Below are positions 1 through 8,063 of a stretch of 63,950 nt of DNA, piece by piece; within the stretch, counting starts at the first letter, position 1; each line of letters opens with the position of its first letter. This DNA is from Prosthecobacter debontii (GTDB lineage: Bacteria; Verrucomicrobiota; Verrucomicrobiia; Verrucomicrobiales; Akkermansiaceae): contig CAMBTP010000012.1 in assembly GCA_945870855.1 (NCBI GenBank), forward strand, positions 1 to 63,950, in the 5' to 3' direction. Under the pieces are notes generated by a model. It saw nothing but the letters and a program-made list of their open reading frames with translations, did no database searches and was not told where the DNA came from. The position numbers were made by a program, and so were the translations under genes.

Positions 1-200
1 CCGCGCTTTCCATCGTCACTTCATGGACTCGCGTTCTGGAGAACGCGGCTCCGCCAACGGCGATTTTCCCAAGCATGGAGCGGCGGATCAGAATCCGCCG
101 ATGCCCATGGGAAAGCCGATGTTGAGTGCGTCCGCGCTTTCCATCGTCACTTCATGGACTCGCGTTCTGGAGAACGCGGCTCCGCGAACGGCGATTTTCC
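1..200 (-). repeat. Tandem palindromic repeat, 131-bp period, variant of the family at 41471 and 63346
   Basis: The sequence from 1 recurs from 132 with near identity to about 200, giving a 131-bp period and roughly one and a half copies; the array probably continues left of the window. Each unit has a GGCGGAT/ATCCGCC hairpin (about 86-103) flanked by catggag, read in the opposite orientation to the array at 63346. It also has a second hairpin, CGCGTTCT-gg-AGAACGCG (about 30-47), that the other loci lack. The common core (catcgtcac-tcatgg) shows these are one family. The second copy stops just before the inverted-repeat element at 210. Confidence 0.85.
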
Positions 201-209
201 ACTCTTTTC

Positions 210-303
210 GGGGTCAGGTGCTTCATCGTAACAAAATTGCGGAAAATGTTAAAATAAATTTACAGACCTGAAAAGAAAATGTTACGATGAAGCACCTGAC
301 CCC
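210..303. mobile_element. MITE-like element with perfect 23-bp terminal inverted repeats
   Basis: A 94-bp element bounded by perfect inverted repeats at 210-232 and 281-303, each starting ggggtcaggt from the outside. The arms extend to 24 bp if 233 and 280 are counted. The interior of about 48 bp is A/T-rich and has no reading frame. Ends beginning GGGGTCAGGT resemble the short palindromes mobilised by REP-associated Y1 transposases, but no transposase lies in this window, so any mobility would be in trans. A 10-bp direct repeat (cccaaaattc twice, 301-320) overlaps its right edge. The structure is seen; the class is inferred. Confidence 0.6.
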
Positions 304-380
304 AAAATTCCCCAAAATTCGGCGAGGTGAAAAGCTCGAATTCACGGAGAGCGTTGCCCGACGTTGAATGCTGCGACTTG

Positions 381-764
381 TTATCGTTTGATTATATCTT
401 TGGGATTTGTGGTGTATTTTGGAATCGTCTTGCCGCTTCCGATTGCGGTGGCATACGCATAAGTGCCATCAGCCCACACCTCGCCCGTAAAGCCCTTCCC
501 ATCGACCAAACTATTGTTATCGCAACTGACAAAAATCAACCATCTATCACGAAATTCAATATTCTGCTCCTTCTTATTCCCTGTGCCCTTAAAAGTCCCA
601 TCTGATTTGGCGTGGACATGTACTAAAATTCCGCCATCTACCACCTGAAAAACAGCTCCAGCTATAATCTGCATGTAAGATGCCTTGAGAAGTTTTTGGT
701 TGGTCGCAATCAGTCGAGCCTTTTGGATTGCTGCTGCTTTTTCTTCTGCTTCTTTTAGTAGCAC
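381..764 (-). CDS. Small hypothetical protein, probably N-terminally truncated
   Basis: A 127-residue frame starting at a GTG (762-764), with an in-frame stop four codons upstream. Residues 1-25 form a charged helical stretch rich in Glu, Lys and Ala; the rest looks beta-rich and ends with GTYAYAT followed by a KTIPKY motif. This resembles small exported verrucomicrobial proteins of unknown function that carry a signal peptide and helical linker before such a domain. No signal peptide is present here, so the gene may have lost its 5' end, in keeping with the repeat-rich surroundings. No function is assigned. Confidence 0.5.
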   Translation of the reverse strand: MLLKEAEEKAAAIQKARLIATNQKLLKASYMQIIAGAVFQVVDGGILVHVHAKSDGTFKGTGNKKEQNIEFRDRWLIFVSCDNNSLVDGKGFTGEVWADGTYAYATAIGSGKTIPKYTTNPKDIIKR

Positions 765-1019
765 CGACTGCCGTTATGCGCGTCGTGTATCCAACCAGAA
801 TAGTGCCGAACTCCGAAGCTGGTGTCAATCAGAGTTTCGGATTGCGGGATTGTCATCAGCATCGGTTGAATATCGGTGGATCCATAAAGCCAGGATCTGC
901 GGATCAGCTGGTGGTAATCGTTCGGCATATCGCACTTTCAGCTTTTTCTGACGATACGGAACAGCGAAATAGGCATTTTAAGGTTACTATATGAACAGTG
1001 TTCTTGTGAACTGACTTGA

Positions 1020-1202
1020 ATGGAAACCTTGCCACCGAAGAAGGCGAAGAACTGGGACTGGAGAGCGGATCTTGCGGCGGCGCGGGATGTGGAGCACCGG
1101 CAGAGGGAGGGATACCGGGGTTTCTTGGAAGGGTTCGAGAACTGGCGGCTGCGGATGAGGCTTGAGGCCGCCGTGCATGGCGCGGCGGTTTGCTGTCGCT
1201 GA
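1020..1202 (+). pseudogene. 60-codon gene fragment, possibly the N-terminus of a tyrosine recombinase
   Basis: The frame encodes a tryptophan- and arginine-rich peptide containing DWRADLAAARDVEHRQREGY and a following FLEGFENWR segment. This looks like genuine protein rather than noise and recalls the SAM-like core-binding N-terminus of integron-type or Xer-like tyrosine recombinases in Verrucomicrobia. The frame stops after residue 60 and no catalytic domain follows, so it would be a remnant. The family link is from memory and weak; the fragment status is clear from the length. Confidence 0.3.
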
Positions 1203-1207
1203 ATGCC

Positions 1208-1230
1208 GATTGATGATTGATGATTGATGA
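1208..1230. repeat. Heptamer short tandem repeat (GATTGAT)
   Basis: Three perfect copies of GATTGAT run from 1208 to 1228, and GATT follows. The array lies about 20 bp beyond the stop codon of the LamG-like gene. It is one of five arrays with 7-bp periodicity in this window (also 9811, 11349, 33653, 34465). Confidence 0.75.
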
Positions 1231-1248
1231 TTTTTGAATGGGGATGCG

Positions 1249-2079
1249 TTATTTTGCGATGTAAGATTCCTGGAGGGTCGCGATGGCGGCGGCGAGTTCC
1301 GCATCGGTGAGCGGGCGTTCCCAGATGAGGAAGCGGGCGATCTCGCCGTCGAAGGATTCGTGGCCGGGATGCTCGATGGCGTCGCGCTCTTGGCCGATGG
1401 TCATTTTGGAGGGGTTTGCGGTGGGGACGACGGGGATTTCACCGGTGGCGACGGGTTTCGCGCTATGGGTGAAGAGTTCGAGTTTCACGGTGCCGGTTCC
1501 GGCGACCATGCGTCCGCCGATGAGGTGGAATTTCCCGGTTTCCAGAACAGGGCCAAGGAGTTGCGGGTTATTTTTGTCAAAGCGCCCGAAAGTGAGGCTG
1601 TTGCGGGCGCCATACCAGAGGGTGTTGTCGTCGTTTAGGCTGCCCCAGATGCCTTCGTATTTCTGGCCGTTGCAGAGGTTTCCGAAAAAGGAGTTCACGT
1701 CCTTGAGTCCGTCTTGCTGGGGGAGAACGGCGATGATGGCGAGCCAAGTGTGGCCTTTGCCGGTGGTTAGGCCATCGAAGGTATCCTCGTCCATGCAGAC
1801 GAGTTCCTGCCTGCGGAATACTAGAGCGGGCATGCCCTTGAGTTCGCGGATCGCGGGGCGCAGGGTCGGGCGACCGCTGCCTTTTTCCTTCCGGCCATCA
1901 TCCTGTTTTACGAAAAGTTTCGCTTTCGCTTCGGGTGCTTGGTTTTCCCAAGCTGATACTTTGTCGCCATCCTCCAGGGTGAGGCCCTTTGCGGCGTCGA
2001 GATCGAGCAAGAGGCCTTTTTCGGGAAGGGCGGGGCAGATCGCGGTAGAGGCGATGAGGAGTAGGAGGAAAGGTTTCAT
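1249..2079 (-). CDS. Secreted LamG/concanavalin-A-like jelly-roll domain protein
   Basis: A 276-residue protein with an N-terminal signal peptide (MKPFLLLLIASTAICPA). The body fits the LamG-like jelly-roll family found in many secreted verrucomicrobial and planctomycete proteins: the opening 'LLLDLDAAKGLTLEDGDKVS' pattern, then the typical end 'GEIARFLIWERPLTDAEL'. Such domains usually bind carbohydrate or act as adhesion modules; no catalytic residues are apparent. The ATG at 2077-2079 is chosen because the upstream frame would extend before the signal peptide. It follows the sugar isomerase gene on the same strand by 83 bp. Confidence 0.75.
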   Translation of the reverse strand: MKPFLLLLIASTAICPALPEKGLLLDLDAAKGLTLEDGDKVSAWENQAPEAKAKLFVKQDDGRKEKGSGRPTLRPAIRELKGMPALVFRRQELVCMDEDTFDGLTTGKGHTWLAIIAVLPQQDGLKDVNSFFGNLCNGQKYEGIWGSLNDDNTLWYGARNSLTFGRFDKNNPQLLGPVLETGKFHLIGGRMVAGTGTVKLELFTHSAKPVATGEIPVVPTANPSKMTIGQERDAIEHPGHESFDGEIARFLIWERPLTDAELAAAIATLQESYIAK

Positions 2080-2162
2080 GATTACTCGGTGGCGGAGGCG
2101 GTTATGGTAGTTGGTGAGCAGTTCCGTTAGATTGAGGGCGAGGTATGAGGGGAGGCACGAGA

Positions 2163-3089
2163 TCAACTCCTCTCCGGAAATTTCCTTTTCCAGATCTCCA
2201 GCGAGGCGCGGATCTCATCGGTCTCGCGGGTGGGGCTGAGTTCCCAGACTAGCGGGCAGCCGGTAGGGAAAAAGGGCAGGATGGCCTCGTAATCGAGTGT
2301 GCCGGTGAAGGGAGTTCGATGGTCGCGGGCGGGCCATTGGACATCGTGGACATGGCCGCCGATGAGGTGCGGCGCGATCATTTCCAACCACTCGTAGTGA
2401 TCGAGCAGGCCGAGGTTGTGCTTTAGCTGCACGTGGCCGAAGTCGTGCCAGTAGCCGACCCACGGGTTATCGTGGAAGTATTCCTGGAGCTTCAGCATCT
2501 CGCGCTCGTTCGGCATATCTTCGAAGCGTGAGCGCGATTCGACAGCGAGCTTCACGCCGTATTCCTCGGCTTTCGGAGCGAGATCCTCCAGAGCCAGGAT
2601 GGCGCGCTGATAGTAGAGTGGCGCGAGCTTCTCGCGCTTCTTTATAAAAGCGATCTTGTCCTTGATGTATCGGGGGGAGCGCTGTTCACCGGCGGCTACC
2701 ACTTGCGTAAGTGGTTTGGTGAACTTTGCGGTATTCATCGGCGCGGAGCCCATGTGCAGGACTAGGTATCGCGCCTGGAACTCGGCGGCGAGTTCCAGGG
2801 TTTTCAAGGTCAAATCCATCGCCCGTTTCCGGTCGAAGGGCCGGTGCGAGGTGTATTCGTAGGCATCGGGTGCATCGATCATCACCTCGACCGGGGAAGG
2901 GAAATAATTATGTACTCCCGAGCAGGTGAACATGCCGGCCGCATAGGCTTTCCGGATGCCGGGGATCTTCGCGACCGTCATCCCGTGGGAGAGCTCAATG
3001 TTCGTAAAACCCATACCCACAATCTCCTCGATCATCGCCTCGCCATCGGTGTGGCGGCTGTTGTTCCAGCAGGTTGAGAAAGCGAGCAT
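2163..3089 (-). CDS. Sugar phosphate isomerase/epimerase (xylose isomerase-like TIM barrel)
   Basis: A 308-residue cytoplasmic protein with the AP-endonuclease-2/xylose-isomerase-like TIM barrel pattern. It opens with LAFSTCWN and continues with GFTNIELSHG. Metal-ligand-type motifs are spread through the barrel: VLHMGS, LAVESRS, GYWHDFGHVQ and GGHVHDVQ, followed by a late VWELSP strand. The family isomerises or epimerises sugars or inositols using divalent metal; the substrate cannot be read from sequence. The ATG at 3089 places the first beta strand at the N-terminus. It lies upstream of the LamG-like gene and may be co-transcribed with it. Confidence 0.85.
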   Translation of the reverse strand: MLAFSTCWNNSRHTDGEAMIEEIVGMGFTNIELSHGMTVAKIPGIRKAYAAGMFTCSGVHNYFPSPVEVMIDAPDAYEYTSHRPFDRKRAMDLTLKTLELAAEFQARYLVLHMGSAPMNTAKFTKPLTQVVAAGEQRSPRYIKDKIAFIKKREKLAPLYYQRAILALEDLAPKAEEYGVKLAVESRSRFEDMPNEREMLKLQEYFHDNPWVGYWHDFGHVQLKHNLGLLDHYEWLEMIAPHLIGGHVHDVQWPARDHRTPFTGTLDYEAILPFFPTGCPLVWELSPTRETDEIRASLEIWKRKFPERS

Positions 3090-3212
3090 GCGGCAAAGTC
3101 TAGGGATCAACTTTCAAATTACAATTTCCAAGGCAGTTGGAATCAGAAAGTTATTCGTGCGCACAAAAATCTCCCCGCTTTGTGGATTGCTTGTTGCGTG
3201 TTTATTCGGAAA

Positions 3213-3848
3213 ATGAAGCACGCTCACGCCATCATGAATCATTTAACAAAACTATCTTCTGTCGTCGCGACCATTGCGACCGCGCTTGTTTTCAGTTCCT
3301 GCTCCATGTCCACCAAGAAATCGGGCAGCGCGTTTTCATTTGATCCTGAGGTTAAGCAACCGACGGGTGCCGTGAAATTACATATCAGCACGGGAGCGCA
3401 GCGTGTTTATGTCACGCAAGGTGACGAAGTCTTGCTTGCGACTCCTTGCTCTGTCGGCACCAGCGCAACGCCGACTCCGAAAGGCGAACTCCGCATCCTG
3501 AGCAAGACGCGGCACCGGCGTCGGGTGAGTTCTCCGGGAGCGGGATATCCGATGACGTATTGGATGTCGTTTTCCGGCCCTGCTTATGGAATGCATTGGG
3601 GTTTTGTGAAACCCTATCCCTGCACCCAAGGTTGCGTGCGGCTGCCGTTGAATTCCGCGCGCAAAATTTTCGATATGGTGAAAGTCGGAACTCCGATCAG
3701 CATTTCATCCAGTAAGCCTTGGGACTCGACGATTGGTGCGAAGCTGCCGCGTCTTGATGACTCGGCTCTACCGAATCCCCCGAGCTCCTACTTTATGAGC
3801 CCTCAGGTTTTCTCCGATGCGGAGAAGGGCAAGATGTGGAATTTCTGA
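3213..3848 (+). CDS. L,D-transpeptidase (YkuD/ErfK family) lipoprotein
   Basis: A 211-residue predicted lipoprotein. The signal peptide ends in VFSSC, placing the lipidated cysteine near residue 30. The YkuD catalytic signature is present as GMHWGF (His 128) and TQGCVRL (Cys 141, Arg 143). Such enzymes make 3-3 crosslinks in peptidoglycan or attach proteins to it in the periplasm. A second in-frame ATG at 3234 also leaves a full signal peptide; 3213 is preferred for a weak cgga upstream. The gene converges on the next gene with a 1-bp gap. Confidence 0.85.
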   Translation: MKHAHAIMNHLTKLSSVVATIATALVFSSCSMSTKKSGSAFSFDPEVKQPTGAVKLHISTGAQRVYVTQGDEVLLATPCSVGTSATPTPKGELRILSKTRHRRRVSSPGAGYPMTYWMSFSGPAYGMHWGFVKPYPCTQGCVRLPLNSARKIFDMVKVGTPISISSSKPWDSTIGAKLPRLDDSALPNPPSSYFMSPQVFSDAEKGKMWNF

Positions 3849-3849
3849 T

Positions 3850-6030
3850 CTAGGGGCAGGCAATCACGGCAGTCGGCGTGGCACTTGGATCTAGGCGTTC
3901 ATTCAGTGCGGAGCGGATTATTTTTATGCTCCGCACGGGCTTCGCGGTGAATGTTGCTTTGTCGTTCACGGAAATTTCGATGGGTTCATCGAGATTGATT
4001 AGTTTGTCGGAAAGGAGAATCTGCGTGCCGGGCGGGACATCGCCGGTCAGGCGTATGCTGCGCCGTTTGATCTCGGCGTTGATTTTCTGATCCTTCATGG
4101 CGGCACCTTCGGGGAGGCGTAGCCAGTAGAAGCGCTGGTGGGTGATATCGTCCTGATACCAAACAATTTTCTGTGGCCACGGGTTGCGGGTGAACTTCGC
4201 CATCCACGGCACGCCCTCCGCATCTTTAAGATTCATCCAATGGCCGAGGCCGGGGTAAATGCGGGAGAGGTGGACGTATCCTTCGGGGTCGGCCTTGTGG
4301 AGATCGGCGATCTCGGCGGATTTTTGCGCAGCCACCTTGTTTCGATTCACGGCGGCGTCATTTTCACCCATGAAGATTGCAAAGGGAAGGTTGCGGAGGC
4401 CGAAAAGCTGCGCCTCGTTGGGATGACCGGCCATCATTGCAGCAGCGGCGAAGTGATCCGCCATGCGCGGCGCGAGCTGCCAGACGCCATCGCCGCCCGC
4501 AGAGTAGCCCATGAGATAGACCTTGTCGGGATTCACTCCGCGCAGAGCGACCATGCTCTCGATCAGGTGGGCGAACATCGGGTCGATGTGTTCTTGGTGC
4601 CACATGTTCCATTTATCGGTGGGCGCGCGGGGAGCGATGTAGATGCCTTCCTCCGGTTGGTAGAGCCGGATCTGGTTTTGCCATTGCTGGGTGTTGACTT
4701 GCTCTGGAGCCTCGCCGCCACCGTGCATCGAGATCCAAAGCGACCGACCGTCCGCCGGGGCATCGCCGAAGGTTTTTTCCAGCCAGCGCATGGTCATGTC
4801 GCCCATGGTAAATGACTTGGCTTTCAATTCCGCTGCACGTGCTTCGCGTTGTTCGGAGAGCATCGTTTCGTAGGTAAAAGCGATGGCTCGCTCTGCCTCC
4901 TCTTCGGTGAGAGCCTTTTCCTCATCGCTCAAATCGGGGACGGGGGATAGGTCGGCGGCGCGGATGTCGAATATGTCTTTTTTGCCGGCCTTGAAGGGGG
5001 CGGTCTCCATTGCCTTGCCATCCATCTCGAAACGCAGGCGGTAACTTTTTCCCGGTGTGACGGAGAGACGGGGGGTGTCGTTGAGGTCGGCGGTGCCGGC
5101 TTTTGTTTCGAAAGCGCTGAGGACGAAGCCTGCCTCCGTGGTGAGTGAGCCTTTTCTAACAGAACGATCTTTGCCTTCGAAAAAGCGGACGCCGATGGTG
5201 ACTTCTGTGGGCACGGCTTTCGCTGCGTATCTTTCGGTTACGTTCACGCCGCCGACAGATGTGCTCTCCGGCGACCACACCATGGGGAAAATTCCGCCAT
5301 CGCGTTTCCATGATGTGGCATAAATTGCGTGCATCGGATCGTCGGTGTGCGCCTTCGATGCCTGATCGATAAACCAGCCGCGATTGAGGCCTTTCGCGTC
5401 GTATTCATCCGCACCGGTGAAATGCCAGGCCTTGTCCCAGATCTCTACCCAGGTGTGGTTGCCGCTCTTGTTCCACCACAGCGGAGTGCCGACAGCACGG
5501 GCGGGGATACCGACTGCGCGGCAGGCATCGACGAGGATGATGGAGAGGCCGGTGCAGGTTGCCTTGCCTTGTTCGATGGATTCTTTAGGCGATTGGTTCG
5601 TGCGTTTCCGCTTCGTGTGATAGTGGGTTTTGATCAGTTTGAAGAAATCACGATTGAGGATCTGCGCGGCCTCGGAGGCGGTTTTCGCGTCCTTCACAAG
5701 CAGTGCCGATTTCGCTAGGAAGTCAGCACGCCATGGGTCGCGCGGTTCGTCAAACACGGCATAGGGTAGGACATCGTTGAGGAATATTTCCTCCGGCACA
5801 TCCTTCGCCCACGGGAATTTGGCGCGCGCCTTCAGGGCGAGATCGAGATTTTCTGTTAGAAATTCAGCGGTAAGCGTTTCCTTGTCGGATGGAGGCATGT
5901 GCTCCACGAGAAAACGTGCGGCCTTTTCGCCTAATGCTCCGTGCTTCGCGGTGGCTGCAGCGATGAAGTCATCTGCAGGCGCAGCGATGGCGCAGAGGGC
6001 GGTTGTTAGAAATAGCGCAGCGGTTCTCAT
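3850..6030 (-). CDS. Secreted transglutaminase-like / alpha-beta hydrolase fusion protein
   Basis: A 726-residue exported protein with signal peptide MRTAALFLTTALCAIAAPA. The N-terminal half has a transglutaminase-core triad: Cys about 159 in GKATCTGLS, His about 192 in GNHTWVEIW and Asp about 208 in FTGADE. After a linker with charged helices (about 360-405), the C-terminal part is an esterase-type alpha/beta hydrolase with GYSAGG (Ser about 510), an Asp in GENDAA (about 558) and His in GLGHWM (about 597). The family suggests peptide bond rearrangement or cleavage plus ester hydrolysis outside the cytoplasm; substrates are unknown. The longer frame upstream of this ATG lacks a signal and is not used. 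Confidence 0.8.
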   Translation of the reverse strand: MRTAALFLTTALCAIAAPADDFIAAATAKHGALGEKAARFLVEHMPPSDKETLTAEFLTENLDLALKARAKFPWAKDVPEEIFLNDVLPYAVFDEPRDPWRADFLAKSALLVKDAKTASEAAQILNRDFFKLIKTHYHTKRKRTNQSPKESIEQGKATCTGLSIILVDACRAVGIPARAVGTPLWWNKSGNHTWVEIWDKAWHFTGADEYDAKGLNRGWFIDQASKAHTDDPMHAIYATSWKRDGGIFPMVWSPESTSVGGVNVTERYAAKAVPTEVTIGVRFFEGKDRSVRKGSLTTEAGFVLSAFETKAGTADLNDTPRLSVTPGKSYRLRFEMDGKAMETAPFKAGKKDIFDIRAADLSPVPDLSDEEKALTEEEAERAIAFTYETMLSEQREARAAELKAKSFTMGDMTMRWLEKTFGDAPADGRSLWISMHGGGEAPEQVNTQQWQNQIRLYQPEEGIYIAPRAPTDKWNMWHQEHIDPMFAHLIESMVALRGVNPDKVYLMGYSAGGDGVWQLAPRMADHFAAAAMMAGHPNEAQLFGLRNLPFAIFMGENDAAVNRNKVAAQKSAEIADLHKADPEGYVHLSRIYPGLGHWMNLKDAEGVPWMAKFTRNPWPQKIVWYQDDITHQRFYWLRLPEGAAMKDQKINAEIKRRSIRLTGDVPPGTQILLSDKLINLDEPIEISVNDKATFTAKPVRSIKIIRSALNERLDPSATPTAVIACP

Positions 6031-6123
6031 GGTCTGTGGTGAAGATGCGTCCTCCGTGCGGCAAGTGCAAGCGGCGAGGGAATGCGCTTGGCAGGTGAGT
6101 GGCTGTTTGTCATACCTCGGCGC

Positions 6124-6531
6124 ATGCAAGCCGCGCAGTTTGAACAATCCGTCGTATCGATCATTCGTCGCGAGGGACGCTATGACGCGCACGCCTATTT
6201 TTTCCTTAAAGAATCACTGGATTTCACGTTGAAAAGGGTGATGGAAGAAACCGGCGGGAAAGGCCGTCATGTGAGCGGCAAGGAATTGCTTGAAGGATTT
6301 CGTGATCTCGCTCTCGAGCAGTTTGGCCCCATGGCCGCGACGCTGATGGACGAGTGGGGAGTGATGGAGTGCCGCGATGTTGGCAATATGGTTTTCCATC
6401 TCATCGAGGAGCAGGTTTTCGGTCGGCAGGACTCTGACAAGCCAGAGGACTTCGACAGCGCCTTCGATTTCCGCAAGGCGCTCAGGGAGCCGTTCCTACC
6501 TGCGGGTCGGGAGCTGGCGGGTAAGATGTGA
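6124..6531 (+). CDS. Minf_1886 family conserved protein
   Basis: A 135-residue soluble protein recognised as the Minf_1886 family: the N-terminal helix Q-x-V-V-x-I-I-R-R-E-G-R-Y-D, then AYFFLKESLDF, a GKELLEGFRDLA segment and the MECRDVGNMVF stretch. The family is conserved in Verrucomicrobia and Planctomycetes and has no established function. It is divergently oriented from the transglutaminase-hydrolase gene. Its last 50 bp overlap the 3' end of the convergent permease gene. The ATG at 6124 is the start typical of the family's length. Confidence 0.75.
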   Translation: MQAAQFEQSVVSIIRREGRYDAHAYFFLKESLDFTLKRVMEETGGKGRHVSGKELLEGFRDLALEQFGPMAATLMDEWGVMECRDVGNMVFHLIEEQVFGRQDSDKPEDFDSAFDFRKALREPFLPAGRELAGKM

Positions 6532-7489
6532 GCGGCGGTGGGATATTCGGAGGGGGAGGGGGCATCCAATTTGGGGCTTTCGGCGTGCGGTCGGAGTTCC
6601 ATGCCAAATAGGTGAGCAACAAGACGCCTGCGATGCTGCCAAAGCCGCAGGTGAAAGCGGCGACCATGCCGACGATAAACGGCGAAAGTCCCGTTATGAT
6701 CAGGAGCACTGAGGAGGGTTTCAACTCGAAGTTCATTAGTGCAAGGCGCAGCCTCGAACGCGCCACGAGCAGCCCGAGCACGCAGTAACAAAGCACCACT
6801 ATGAGCACGGAGACATGGTAATATAGATTTCCTAAAAACGCCCACTTGTTGGTCGCACTCATGCCGAGCGACATGCTACCGCCGATCAGGCCAGCGCCAC
6901 CGCCGCCGAGTGCTGAAAACATGAAGAGGACGAAGACGCCAAGCTTTGCGGCCAGCGAAGAAAAGCCGGAGGCCGCGATCGATCCCGCAGCGATGACGGC
7001 GGCAGCGGCAAGCACGGAGCCTGCGGCGGCGAGTTCGCTACCCCACTCGATTCCGCCGATGAAATAGCGGATGATCACATAGGGCAGTAGCGAGGTGAAA
7101 GTCAGCGCGCTAAGGCCCCAGAGCATCAAGAATTTTCCCAGAACGACCTGCCATCGGTTGAGCTCGGTGAGCAGAAGCAACTCGTGGTTTCCCTCCTCAA
7201 TCTCCTGAGGCATCAGGAAAAAACCAGCCAGCGGCATGAGCAGCCCGCAGATAGTCATCGCGACCCACCAGAACGGCCCGACTTTATCTGGATCCCATGC
7301 CAATACGGCGGGTATGCCGGAACCCGCGCCGATGTTGAGCTGGAACTCCGCGTAGATCGCGATCGTAGCGAAGATGTGAATGCAGATGAACGGATAGACA
7401 AAGCTCGTGCGCCGGAGGCTTTGGCGCAGCTCCTTCACGGTCATCGGCCCGAAGCGCTCCGGGAGGTCGTTTTGCTCGCTGATCGCCAC
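6482..7489 (-). CDS. ABC-2-like membrane permease
   Basis: A 335-residue integral membrane protein with a short cytoplasmic N-terminus containing MTVKELRQSLRR, then about seven or eight hydrophobic segments. The N-terminal helix, a large first loop and the EEGNHELLLLTEL motif after the second membrane span fit ABC-2 type permease components. The C-terminal tail is proline-rich (NWMPPPPPNIPPPL). The start is GTG at 7489; an internal ATG 15 codons later is the alternative. No ATPase gene is adjacent; the nearest, at 11428, is on the other strand. The substrate is unknown. Confidence 0.6.
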   Translation of the reverse strand: MAISEQNDLPERFGPMTVKELRQSLRRTSFVYPFICIHIFATIAIYAEFQLNIGAGSGIPAVLAWDPDKVGPFWWVAMTICGLLMPLAGFFLMPQEIEEGNHELLLLTELNRWQVVLGKFLMLWGLSALTFTSLLPYVIIRYFIGGIEWGSELAAAGSVLAAAAVIAAGSIAASGFSSLAAKLGVFVLFMFSALGGGGAGLIGGSMSLGMSATNKWAFLGNLYYHVSVLIVVLCYCVLGLLVARSRLRLALMNFELKPSSVLLIITGLSPFIVGMVAAFTCGFGSIAGVLLLTYLAWNSDRTPKAPNWMPPPPPNIPPPLTSYPPAPDPQVGTAP

Positions 7490-7498
7490 GAGAAAAAA

Positions 7499-7969
7499 CT
7501 AAGGAAGGATGTCGCCGTAAACACCGGGGTCACTGCCAGGAATTTCGATCGCACCGCAATTTTTTGTATAAAACTCACGAGGACCCACGCCGCCGATGAT
7601 TCCGTAGGCATAGCCGATGTCTCGCAGGGATTCGAGCGATTTGAAAAGCAAAGCCTTGCCCAGACCGGTGCCCCGCGCGGACTCGATCACGCCTGTGGGG
7701 CCGAAGAAACCACGCTGGGTAGTTTCGTAGCAGGAGAAACCAATTACGGCTTTATCCTTCGTGGCGATCCAACAGGAAACCGGCTGCCGTGTCATCGCCA
7801 CCTCGATCTCACTCACCCATTTTTCCGAGAAATTCTCCCGCGCGAATTTCGCCACCGTATGCTTCTCAAACGCGCGGGCGCGGCGGAGGGTAATGCCCTG
7901 CTCTGTCACTGCTCGATATAGCACCGAGCTGTCCGGTAAATCGTAAAGGCGCACCAACATGTCGATCAT
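7499..7969 (-). CDS. GNAT-family N-acetyltransferase
   Basis: A 156-residue protein with a GNAT core. The acetyl-CoA-binding motif A appears as ESARGTGLGKALL, preceded by the strand pattern of KAVIGFSCYETTQRGFFGPTG. The C-terminal part contains YAYGIIGGVGPREFY, which suits the last strands. The acceptor substrate is not predictable. It precedes the ABC-2-like permease gene by 9 bp on the same strand. ATGs at 7969 and 7960 are both possible. Confidence 0.75.
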   Translation of the reverse strand: MIDMLVRLYDLPDSSVLYRAVTEQGITLRRARAFEKHTVAKFARENFSEKWVSEIEVAMTRQPVSCWIATKDKAVIGFSCYETTQRGFFGPTGVIESARGTGLGKALLFKSLESLRDIGYAYGIIGGVGPREFYTKNCGAIEIPGSDPGVYGDILP

Positions 7970-8063
7970 GTGCCGATGAAACGCCGGATCTCGCGGTAGG
8001 TGAAGCTCCGATTTGAAACTTCTTCATGCGGTGGCCGTTTCTTCGAAGGAAACGATTCGTATC

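Larger units (their letters stand above)
765..1248. other. Intergenic stretch without an intact gene
   Basis: About 480 bases between the hypothetical gene ending leftward at 381 and the LamG-like gene. Apart from the 60-codon fragment at 1020-1202 and the heptamer array at 1208 there is no convincing coding sequence; frames on both strands are short and of biased composition. It reads as decayed accessory DNA. Confidence 0.5.

Noticed and set aside
1283..2110. 275-codon plus-strand frame
   Set aside because: Antisense to the LamG-like gene, Ser/Arg/Pro-rich composition typical of a shadow frame.
4138..4815. 225-codon plus-strand frame
   Set aside because: Lies antisense within the transglutaminase-hydrolase gene, whose motifs are clear; long antisense frames are common in this G+C-rich DNA.
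7184..7921. 245-codon plus-strand frame
   Set aside because: Antisense to the permease and GNAT genes, spanning their junction; no recognisable motif.
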